A DNA stretch of 60,168 bases from an uncultured Christensenellaceae bacterium (GTDB lineage Bacteria; Bacillota; Clostridia; Christensenellales; UBA3700). The DNA lies in contig CALWRI010000011.1 in assembly GCA_944383905.1 (NCBI GenBank), positions 1 to 60,168 of the forward strand. The letters are read 5' to 3'. The position numbers and the translations under genes were made by a program. The notes beneath the pieces were generated by a model that saw only the letters and a list, made by a program, of their open reading frames with translations, was not told where the DNA came from and did not search any database. Of the stretch, positions 8,113-14,744 are shown one piece after another; positions within the stretch are counted from its first letter, which is position 1, and every line of letters starts with the position of its first letter.

Positions 8113-10203
8113 ATGGATTTAAACGAATTTAGAGAAAGTTATATTAACGAGGACATAAAAGCCGAAGCAGTGAATTCTGTGAGATATCCTGTTGACGTTT
8201 TTATAGAAAGTGCTGCGGATATATTGGAGAACGACTATTCTTTGCTTACAGAAATTTCTCCTTGTTTTTATGAATTTACAAAAGGAAACAGAGCATATAA
8301 AAACATGCGTATAGATGCTGCGTATTTAGACTTGACAACTAATACGTTAAATCTTATGTATGCAGATTTTAACGATAAAGAAATAAAGAATATAACAAAC
8401 GAATTCATTGCCAGTAAATCGAATTTGTTAGTTAATTTTTTTGAAAATACTTTAAAAGGCTTTTTTGCAAACGGAGAGCCGGCAGAACCTACAGTGCAAT
8501 TGGCAACGGATATTATTAGGAATGTAAAGAATATTTACAAGTTGCACCTTTTTATTATAAGTACCGATAAATTGAGCAAAGCGGTAAAAACTCTCGATTT
8601 GGACGATTATGTTTATCTCGGACAGACGTTTAAGATAAATTTGGATATTCTCGATATAGAAGGAATATACAGATCTAAACTTGCCGGATTTACTAAGGAA
8701 GATTTGGTAATTAAATGTCAGGACTTCGGAATCGACGGGATACCGTGTATAAAAGCAGATATTCAAACAGAACAATACGAATCGTATTTAGCTATTGTTC
8801 CCGGAAAGTTCCTTTCTGATATATACAAAAAACACAGTTCATCGTTACTAGAAGCAAATGTCCGTTCGTTTTTAAAATTTAACGGAAGCGTGAATAAGGG
8901 GATCAGAGCAACTATTTTAAACGAGAAATCACGGTTTTTTACTTATAATAACGGAATTTCGACTACAGCAAAATCCGTTGGAACTGTAAACGATCCAAAA
9001 AAAGGTTTGTTGATAACGTCTTTTACGGATTTGCAGATTATTAACGGAGGACAAACAACGGCAACATTAGCGGCGACAAATATACGGTATAATGCGGATT
9101 TGTCTGGAATTTTCGTCCAAATGAAGTTAACTGTTTTGAAAGATTCAGATCCGGAATTGATAAGAAATATTGCAACGTATGCTAACAGTCAAAACAAAGT
9201 AAAAACCGCTGACTTGAATTCAAGTCATCCGTTCTACGTGTTAATGGAAAATTATTCTAGGAAAATATATGCGCCATTAGAGAGTGGGCAAATCGTGCAG
9301 ACACTTTGGTTCTTTGAGCGCGCCCGGGGACAGTACGAACAGCCTATGATGCAAATGACGAAAAAACAATGCGCGGATTATAAGCTAGTAAGACCTAAAA
9401 ATAAAAAATTCACTTTAACGGATTTGTCAAAATATATAAACGCCTCGGAAATGATGCCTCATTACGTTTCCTGGGGAGGAGAAGTGTGTGCTGCTCATTT
9501 TCATAATGCGATGGTTAAGCAATGGGAGAAAAACAAAAGCGTATTTAACGAGTTGTACTATAAAGAATTAATCGCGAAAAAGATACTTTTCGCATACATT
9601 GAAAAGACTGTATCAGAGCAAGAATGGTATCAGGAGCGTAGGGCGTACCGTCCTCAATTGGTTGCGTATACTTTTTCAAAATTTGTTCAAGAAGCCAAGA
9701 AATGTGGAATGCAAATTAATTATAGACAAATTTGGGAGAAACAGGCAGTGCCAGATGAATATTATGACGATATCGCCGGAATTGCCAAGCTGGTATTCAA
9801 CACAATATATGACGATTCAAGATCTACCGCGAATATAGAAACATATTGCAAAAAAGAAGAATGTTGGGTAATTGTTGGCAAAAAAGAATATGCGTTAAGT
9901 AACGATACACTGAATTGCCTTGTTACACCTGCAGAAAGAGAGATAGAAGTTGAGAGAGCGAGAAAAGATCAAAAATTCGACAACGGACTTATGGACGAAA
10001 TAGGTATATTCAATAAGGGTAGCACTTATTGGGAATCGCTGATTCAAAGGGGCCTGCAGCAAGATGTAATAAGCGTTGGTGAGGCGGAAATTCTAAAGGC
10101 AGCAGTAAATTATTGCAATGGTGTTTATATGCAATTATCTAAAAAACAAATAAAAGATATAGTTGCAATACAGGCAAAATTGAATGAAAACAAGATTGAC
10201 TGA
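8113..10203 (+). CDS. AIPR (abortive infection phage resistance) family protein
   Basis: The 696-residue protein carries the AIPR family signature: FTYNNGISTTA near residue 279 and LQIINGGQTTATLA near 310, followed by NSQNKVKTADL. AIPR proteins take their name from lactococcal abortive infection factors and are frequent companions of Z1 and PD-(D/E)XK proteins. The molecular activity is not firmly established. GGAGGGG ends 5-6 nt before the ATG. It follows the nuclease gene almost without a gap and is the last large gene of the operon. Confidence 0.92.
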   Translation: MDLNEFRESYINEDIKAEAVNSVRYPVDVFIESAADILENDYSLLTEISPCFYEFTKGNRAYKNMRIDAAYLDLTTNTLNLMYADFNDKEIKNITNEFIASKSNLLVNFFENTLKGFFANGEPAEPTVQLATDIIRNVKNIYKLHLFIISTDKLSKAVKTLDLDDYVYLGQTFKINLDILDIEGIYRSKLAGFTKEDLVIKCQDFGIDGIPCIKADIQTEQYESYLAIVPGKFLSDIYKKHSSSLLEANVRSFLKFNGSVNKGIRATILNEKSRFFTYNNGISTTAKSVGTVNDPKKGLLITSFTDLQIINGGQTTATLAATNIRYNADLSGIFVQMKLTVLKDSDPELIRNIATYANSQNKVKTADLNSSHPFYVLMENYSRKIYAPLESGQIVQTLWFFERARGQYEQPMMQMTKKQCADYKLVRPKNKKFTLTDLSKYINASEMMPHYVSWGGEVCAAHFHNAMVKQWEKNKSVFNELYYKELIAKKILFAYIEKTVSEQEWYQERRAYRPQLVAYTFSKFVQEAKKCGMQINYRQIWEKQAVPDEYYDDIAGIAKLVFNTIYDDSRSTANIETYCKKEECWVIVGKKEYALSNDTLNCLVTPAEREIEVERARKDQKFDNGLMDEIGIFNKGSTYWESLIQRGLQQDVISVGEAEILKAAVNYCNGVYMQLSKKQIKDIVAIQAKLNENKID

Positions 10204-10236
10204 TATTATCGGCAAATTTATAACGGGAGGAATAAT

Positions 10237-10470
10237 ATGGCAAGAATTGATGTGAAAAAAATGGAGAGAGAAAATAAATATCGAAATACCGTTCAAGAAG
10301 AGGTTGAAGCAACATATACGGTTTTTGCTAAGGACGGGCATAAATATTTTCAAATTGATACTTACGGAAAAAGTGCTAGGAAACTAAAAGGTCGATCAAG
10401 TCAAATATTACAAATTGACGAAAATTCTGTTAAGGAACTTATTGAGTTATTGTCTAAAGAGTTTCTTTAA
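10237..10470 (+). CDS. Small conserved defence-associated protein
   Basis: A 77-residue protein starting MARIDVKKMERENKYRNT, with ATYTVFAKDGHKYFQIDTYG in the middle. I recall near-identical small proteins beside restriction-modification genes in many bacteria, sometimes mislabelled methionyl-tRNA formyltransferase; there is no formyltransferase domain here. GGGAGG precedes the ATG. It lies 33 bp after the AIPR gene in the same orientation, so it is probably the last gene of the operon. Its function is unknown; the size suggests an accessory or nucleic-acid-binding subunit. Confidence 0.85.
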   Translation: MARIDVKKMERENKYRNTVQEEVEATYTVFAKDGHKYFQIDTYGKSARKLKGRSSQILQIDENSVKELIELLSKEFL

Positions 10471-10518
10471 GATGCGAATACAGAAAAGAATTTTCTAGAG
10501 ACTAATTCCGGTAGTAAA

Positions 10519-10557
10519 ACGAACAACGGATATGGAGAAAAGCCGTTTGTTTCGTAA
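10519..10557. terminator. Imperfect hairpin between convergent genes
   Basis: ACGAACAACGG and CCGTTTGTTTCGT can pair with small bulges across the gap between the defence operon and the convergent regulator gene. It could end transcription from both sides, but there is no clean T-run. Confidence 0.35.
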
Positions 10558-10564
10558 GTTAATA

Positions 10565-11053
10565 TTAGCAATTAATGAGTAATTCTGCATTTATTGCTAA
10601 AAAGGTAACTTTAATTCCGAGTTCCTGTTCAACAGCTTTTTGGAAGTATCCGGCAATATCGTATTGGGATTTTTCCGCAAGTTCTTCCGGAGACAGTCCT
10701 GATGCGATTGAAATTGCGCAGTCTTCGTCAAAAGCACAGTCGCATATTATTTCTAATTCTTCGGCAATCTGCGGGGTAATGTCGGTGTCGCTCCGGAGAA
10801 GGAAAGGATCCCCGTTTATTGTAAGGATAATATTCTTTCTTATAGGAGCTTCGTAATCGCAGAGTTCAGCCAGAGACATATCGAAACCCTGTGCGATCTT
10901 GTATAAGTTTTCTAAAGAAATGTTGCGTTTTCCGGCTTCGACGCCTGCGATATAAGTTCTGTCTATTCCGCAGATCTGTGCAAATTTTTCCTGACTATAT
11001 CCTTTACTGTTGCGAATATTGCGTATTCTTTTTCCGATTTCAGCTTTTATCAT
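10565..11053 (-). CDS. XRE-family transcriptional regulator
   Basis: The 162-residue protein begins with a Cro/C1 helix-turn-helix (about residues 6-62): IGKRIRNIRNSKGYSQEKFA, then DRTYIAGVEAGKRNIS. A ~95-residue C-terminal part of unknown fold follows. Short XRE proteins at the ends of restriction-like operons often act as controllers (C-protein style), so regulation of the convergent defence operon is plausible, though not shown. The start has GGAG about 9 nt upstream and a perfect consensus promoter. Confidence 0.92.
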   Translation of the reverse strand: MIKAEIGKRIRNIRNSKGYSQEKFAQICGIDRTYIAGVEAGKRNISLENLYKIAQGFDMSLAELCDYEAPIRKNIILTINGDPFLLRSDTDITPQIAEELEIICDCAFDEDCAISIASGLSPEELAEKSQYDIAGYFQKAVEQELGIKVTFLAINAELLINC

Positions 11054-11080
11054 ATTAATATTCTCCTACGAACAAATATT

Positions 11081-11109
11081 ATTATAAACCATTGTAGACT
11101 ATATGTCAA
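11081..11109 (-). promoter_or_regulatory. Consensus sigma-A promoter of the XRE gene
   Basis: Reverse strand TTGACA (11104-11109), 17-bp spacer, TATAAT (11081-11086): exact consensus at both boxes. Near-direct repeats TATATGTCAAC and TATATGTAAC cover the -35 box and the bases upstream, so the promoter is probably held down by a repressor, possibly its own product. Confidence 0.85.
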
Positions 11110-11155
11110 CGGCTTATATGTAACACAGTAAAAACGTATATTGAGTTTTACATGA

Positions 11156-11193
11156 ATAAAGCCGTGATGATATTGTTTTTTTCACGGCTTTAT
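11156..11193. terminator. 12-bp perfect inverted repeat, likely terminator
   Basis: ATAAAGCCGTGA (11156-11167) and TCACGGCTTTAT (11182-11193) pair perfectly around a T-rich loop, directly after the last gene of the reverse-strand cassette. No long T-run follows on the minus strand, so termination efficiency is uncertain. Confidence 0.55.
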
Positions 11194-11205
11194 CATCTTG
11201 GAATG

Positions 11206-11616
11206 TCAAGCTATCCTTCTTATTCCGCCACCGAAGCTCTGTACGGTAACGCTGCCGAATTCGGAGCAATAGTCGTCGTCTTTGTTCCAGACGTAGGCAA
11301 ATGCCGTATGTTGATTTCCTTCGCTGTAGACGAGATCGTCCCATTCTTCGGGATAGGCGGTAACAATAAGGAAGGAGTAAAGCTCTCCAAACTCCGTGTA
11401 TTCGTGCGTAACGGCGTATACTTTACATTTATGCTTTTCTTCAAGAGTCTTCATCTTTGCGTATGCTTCCGGCTCCTGGTCTATCCAGAAACCGCCGAAT
11501 TGTTCAAAGAAGCATACTTTATCTTCTTCCTCAAAACCTTTTATGTATGGTTTGTAAATATCCATCTTCTTCATGATTTCGATTGCTTTCTCTTTCTTGG
11601 TGATTGTTGTTTTCAT
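11206..11616 (-). CDS. Small protein of unknown function (island cassette gene 3)
   Basis: A 136-residue acidic soluble protein starting MKTTITKKEKAIEIMKKMD and rich in aromatic residues (FFEQFGGFWID, EEWDDLVYSEGNQHTAF). The start is fixed by AAGGAGG 8 nt upstream. No functional domain was recognised; similar small proteins are familiar to me from plasmids and integrative elements of Clostridia, which suits its place in the island. It is the third gene of a tight reverse-strand cassette, 13 bp after its neighbour. Confidence 0.8.
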   Translation of the reverse strand: MKTTITKKEKAIEIMKKMDIYKPYIKGFEEEDKVCFFEQFGGFWIDQEPEAYAKMKTLEEKHKCKVYAVTHEYTEFGELYSFLIVTAYPEEWDDLVYSEGNQHTAFAYVWNKDDDYCSEFGSVTVQSFGGGIRRIA

Positions 11617-11629
11617 AGTTTTTTCCTCC

Positions 11630-12043
11630 TTAGATATAATTTTCGGGTTTCTCGAAGTTGTAACCGATGTTTCTGAGCGTTTCTTCAAATCCGAACCACG
11701 CCAGAAGATTCTGATTGTATGCATCCTGCGCCAGGGGATCTTCCTTATCCCACTTATCGCCGAACAGGTCAAACGGAGCGTAAAGCCCCGTTCCGTACAT
11801 TGCGTCATACAAAAGCGCATTGATTTCGTCTTTATACTGCTTGTAAAAGCGAACGGTATCGGAGTAATAGATAAGTTCTCCTACCACTCCTGACTGACAG
11901 CCGTAATTGAGCACGTCCGTGAAGATATGCTTTTTATCGTCGTAGTCGCTCCATTTGGAGATGACGTAATTGCAGACCCATTTTGTCAGCTTGTTATCGC
12001 TGCCTCTTTTAAGGTCTTTGACGTTAGCTAATGTAAGTTGCAT
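11630..12043 (-). CDS. Small protein of unknown function (island cassette gene 2)
   Basis: A 137-residue protein starting MQLTLANVKDLKRGSDNKLT, with SGVVGELIYYSDTVRFYKQY and a Trp/Phe-rich C-terminus (LLAWFGFEETLRNIGYNFEKP). It resembles short DUF proteins seen on clostridial mobile elements; no activity can be assigned. The ATG at 12043 is preferred over one at 12049 because GGAGG is 7 nt before the former and only 1 nt before the latter. That site overlaps the end of the preceding gene, so the two are coupled. Confidence 0.8.
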   Translation of the reverse strand: MQLTLANVKDLKRGSDNKLTKWVCNYVISKWSDYDDKKHIFTDVLNYGCQSGVVGELIYYSDTVRFYKQYKDEINALLYDAMYGTGLYAPFDLFGDKWDKEDPLAQDAYNQNLLAWFGFEETLRNIGYNFEKPENYI

Positions 12044-12045
12044 AG

Positions 12046-12306
12046 TCATACCTCCGTGAAGTCGTCGAGATAGATCTTTTTGAACGTGCAACCGTACTCG
12101 AAGTACAGATTGCCGTCTTTATCCGCCATAAGCTCGAAGTCGATAATGCTGATCTTGCCTCTGTCAGATACTGCTATCGCAACAGTATTTCTTGTTACGT
12201 TGATACCCACAATGTTGAAAGTGATGAACTCATCACCGTCAAAGAATTCAAATTCCGAAAGGTAATACTGTCTGAACTCGGGAATTTTGGAAACTGCTTT
12301 TTCCAT
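12046..12306 (-). CDS. Small protein of unknown function (island cassette gene 1)
   Basis: An 86-residue acidic protein starting MEKAVSKIPEFRQYY, with alternating hydrophobic strands (ITFNIVGINVTRNTVAIAVS) that suggest a small beta-rich fold. No family was recognised. GGAGGTAAAGTAT before the ATG fixes the start. It is first in the three-gene reverse cassette and ends 2 bp before the next start. Confidence 0.75.
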   Translation of the reverse strand: MEKAVSKIPEFRQYYLSEFEFFDGDEFITFNIVGINVTRNTVAIAVSDRGKISIIDFELMADKDGNLYFEYGCTFKKIYLDDFTEV

Positions 12307-12565
12307 ATACTTTACCTCCAATTTTTATTTTGCCTTTCGGCACGAGGCAAGTAGCACCGATTGATAAATAGAGGAGTATTGAATTGTCAGATGTTCAGAA
12401 GTCAAGGGAGGAAGACAAAAATTGTTTTGAAAAGCAAAAAATAAACCGAGAAGATTGCTCCCCGGTTGATGAACAGTCAGATATAAAAACAATTTTTTCG
12501 CCTTGACTTATGAGAAATCCGTGCTACGATAGCCTCTCCGAAACGGCAGATATTAATAAAAAACG

Positions 12566-12610
12566 ATATGCAATTTAAATTTTATATTTTGCAAGATCGA
12601 AATTGCATAT
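12566..12610. repeat. 11-bp perfect inverted repeat before the FRG gene
   Basis: ATATGCAATTT (12566-12576) and AAATTGCATAT (12600-12610) are perfect reverse complements 23 nt apart, about 40 bp upstream of the FRG promoter. It may be a pair of operator half-sites or a hairpin. Confidence 0.55.
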
Positions 12611-12649
12611 TAAAAATATCAAACTAAGAGTTTAAACCTTGAAGATATA

Positions 12650-12678
12650 TTGAATAAGAGTATTCATTATGTTATTAT
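12650..12678 (+). promoter_or_regulatory. Promoter of the FRG-domain gene
   Basis: TTGAAT (12650-12655), 17-bp spacer, TATTAT (12673-12678), 22 bp before the ATG at 12700. Confidence 0.6.
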
Positions 12679-12699
12679 TAAATAAAAGAGGTGGAATAT

Positions 12700-13689
12700 A
12701 TGAAAATACATTCAAATAAGAAAAAATTTCCTTCTAGAAAACCATTAATAAAAGAGACGACAGCCATTCAAAAAATAAAAGAAAACTTGTCGATTGAAGG
12801 TACTAGGTTTTGCGGTAACCATAAATTTTCATGCGGATCGGCTGTGCCAATATATGAAATCGATAGCATATACGCGTTAAATCAAACAATCGGATATGCA
12901 AAATTTATTAACAAGGCTTATGGGGATGTTTATTATCGTGGCGAATGTAAGCTACATGATAGCCTTATACCGTCCGTATTTAGAGGGCGTGCTAATACAG
13001 ATTCGTTTAATCCAATAAAATCACTTATGGACAAAATTATTAGTGATGATAAATTTATTAAAACTCTGAATCTCGATAAGCAAGATAAAGTTAGTTCTCA
13101 ATGTACAGTTGAGGGTATGCTACAACACTATGGTTTAAAGACTCGATATATTGACTTGGTCGATAATCATTGGGTAGCCTTATGGATGGGACAAAACAAG
13201 CTTGAAGAGTTAACTAAAATAGATAAGTATTACCACTATTGTAAACGAGTGCTTAAAATTGACGAGATGATTAAAAATGCAATGTCGCATAATAATTGTT
13301 ATTCCGAGGATATGTATCAATATGTTCTTCTTATAGCTATACCAGGCAATTTAAATAGAAGCAATAATGGTATTTACAGTTCAAGCAACTTTACTTTAGT
13401 CAATTTGAGACAGGCTTTGCCATCAATTTTTTTACGCCCACATGCTCAGCATGGGTACGTTGTGCGAAAATGTGTATCTGGTGGAAATATCAAAAGTTAT
13501 GATTTGGCGGAAAATGTAATTGGGATATTAAAAATTAGGATTGATTTAGTTTCTAATTGGCTCGGGAACGGAGAATTGCTTTCCCAAGCAAATCTTTTTC
13601 CGCCACCTGCATTTGATAACGGGTATGATATTTTGTTGAAAAGAACAGATTTTTTTAATGAAGGGTTTGTAATTTCAAAATTTATTTAA
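12700..13689 (+). CDS. FRG-domain protein
   Basis: The 329-residue protein carries the FRG signature near its middle: VYYRGECKLHDSLIPSVFRG followed by VEGMLQHYGLKTRYIDLVDN and a conserved region with TRYIDL and HAQHGY. The name comes from the conserved F/YRG motif; the biochemical role is unknown, although such genes are common in mobile and defence islands. ATG 12700 is preferred over the GTG at 12691 because the ribosome binding site (AAGAGGTGG) covers that GTG. The AT-rich codon use matches the rest of the island. A hairpin terminator follows at 13763. Confidence 0.88.
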   Translation: MKIHSNKKKFPSRKPLIKETTAIQKIKENLSIEGTRFCGNHKFSCGSAVPIYEIDSIYALNQTIGYAKFINKAYGDVYYRGECKLHDSLIPSVFRGRANTDSFNPIKSLMDKIISDDKFIKTLNLDKQDKVSSQCTVEGMLQHYGLKTRYIDLVDNHWVALWMGQNKLEELTKIDKYYHYCKRVLKIDEMIKNAMSHNNCYSEDMYQYVLLIAIPGNLNRSNNGIYSSSNFTLVNLRQALPSIFLRPHAQHGYVVRKCVSGGNIKSYDLAENVIGILKIRIDLVSNWLGNGELLSQANLFPPPAFDNGYDILLKRTDFFNEGFVISKFI

Positions 13690-13762
13690 CGACAAGGGAC
13701 ATTTATAAATTGCTATTAATAATTTAGATAATGTTAAAATTGTTGTAGTAAAAATTACATTC

Positions 13763-13785
13763 AACATTACAAGATAATGTTTTTT
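13763..13785 (+). terminator. Terminator after the FRG gene
   Basis: AACATTA-CAAGA-TAATGTT followed by TTTTT, 74 bp after the stop codon of the FRG gene. Confidence 0.65.
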
Positions 13786-13838
13786 GAGAATCAGGAATTT
13801 ACTTTTGGATTATCCCAAACCAATCTTTTGCAAAGAAA

Positions 13839-13870
13839 AATACGAACCTTGAATTTACAGGGTTCGTATT
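13839..13870 (-). terminator. Terminator of the tRNA-Leu transcript
   Basis: AATACGAACC (13839-13848) pairs with GGTTCGTATT (13861-13870). On the minus strand the hairpin is followed by TTTTTC, 10 nt after the tRNA 3' end. Confidence 0.8.
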
Positions 13871-13879
13871 ATTCATGCT

Positions 13880-13966
13880 TGGTGCCGAAGGCGGGACTTG
13901 AACCCGCACGATGTCGCCATCACCGGATTTTGAGTCCGGCGCGTCTGCCAGTTCCACCACTTCGGC
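13880..13966 (-). tRNA. tRNA-Leu (anticodon CAA)
   Basis: The reverse strand reads a complete class II tRNA: acceptor GCCGAAG pairing with CTTCGGC, discriminator A and encoded CCA, T-arm GCGGGTTCAAGTCCCGC, a long variable arm, and an anticodon stem CCGGA/TCCGG around loop CTCAAAA (anticodon CAA). Its 3' end points towards the AT-rich island, the usual geometry for a tRNA used as an integration site. Confidence 0.97.
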
Positions 13967-13987
13967 GCGGTGTTTTTGTGCTTTTTT

Positions 13988-14016
13988 ATATTACCATACT
14001 ATTTTTTCTTTTGCAA
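13988..14016 (-). promoter_or_regulatory. Promoter of tRNA-Leu
   Basis: Reverse strand TTGCAA (14011-14016), 17-bp spacer, TAATAT (13988-13993), 22 bp before the mature tRNA 5' end. Confidence 0.7.
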
Positions 14017-14173
14017 TAAATTGAAAATCGTTTATAAAAAAATTTGATTTTGTATGGATTTTGCAAGAGTTATATTGTATAATTAAAGAGTAAAGCGTAT
14101 TGTCAGGCTTGTCGGTTAGGGAACGGCGGGCGGAAACGGGGCGCGGTACAAAATCAGAGAGGGCAGGGAAAAT

Positions 14174-14713
14174 ATGAATATCTGGCACGATATCAACCCG
14201 GAGAGGATAACGCCCGAAGATTTCATAAGCGTTATCGAAATACCGAAGGGGAGCAAAAACAAGTACGAAGTGGACAAACAGACCGGAATGCTGATCCTGG
14301 ACAGGATCCTGTATACGTCCACCCACTATCCGGCGAATTACGGGTTTATCCCGCGCACTTATGCGGACGACGGAGACCCGCTTGACGTACTCGTATTGTG
14401 CAGCGAGGCGATAAGCAGCATGTCGCTGGTGCGTTGTTATCCGATCGGGCACATAACGATGATCGACGACGGGGCGGAGGACATCAAGGTCGTAGCCGTT
14501 CCGTTTAAGGAGCCGACGTGGAACTGTTATCGCGACATCACCGATCTTCCGCCGCACATAATAGCGGAGATCAAGCACTTCTTCGGCGTATACAAACAGC
14601 TTGAAGGCAAGACGATGAAGGTGCTGGAGATGTACAGCAGAGACAAGACTCTCGAGGTGATACAGAAGGCAGTCGACAGTTACAAGGAGATTTTTCTTAA
14701 GGACGAAAGATAG
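14174..14713 (+). CDS. ppa: Inorganic pyrophosphatase (family I)
   Basis: The 179-residue cytoplasmic enzyme hydrolyses pyrophosphate to phosphate, pulling biosynthetic reactions forward. The family I signature DDGDPLDVLVL is intact, along with KYEVDKQTG, HYPANYGFIPRTY and the C-terminal HFFGVYKQLEGK. Length is normal for bacteria. AGGGCAGGG precedes the ATG. It is the first backbone gene after the island, transcribed away from the tRNA, with a likely promoter around 14,075 (TATAAT after an AT-rich stretch). comEC follows 31 bp downstream. Confidence 0.97.
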   Translation: MNIWHDINPERITPEDFISVIEIPKGSKNKYEVDKQTGMLILDRILYTSTHYPANYGFIPRTYADDGDPLDVLVLCSEAISSMSLVRCYPIGHITMIDDGAEDIKVVAVPFKEPTWNCYRDITDLPPHIIAEIKHFFGVYKQLEGKTMKVLEMYSRDKTLEVIQKAVDSYKEIFLKDER

Positions 14714-14744
14714 TTTTAACCGAAAGGAAAACAAATTTTTACAA

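Larger units (their letters stand above)
12307..12699. other. Intergenic stretch between cassette and FRG gene
   Basis: Divergent regulatory region. On the minus strand TTGACT with a weak TCAATA box around 12380-12405 may drive the cassette. On the plus strand TTGACT (12503-12508) and TACGAT, 16 bp apart, could start another transcript. An 11-bp inverted repeat and the FRG promoter lie closer to the FRG gene. No gene was found. Confidence 0.5.

Noticed and set aside
10237..10470. Methionyl-tRNA formyltransferase
   Set aside because: The 77-residue protein is far too short and has no formyltransferase motif; the name is a propagated error for this family.
13880..13966. Direct repeat of the tRNA-Leu 3' end as an att site inside the window
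   Set aside because: The T-arm/acceptor sequence was not found again near the left edge, so no attachment pair can be claimed.
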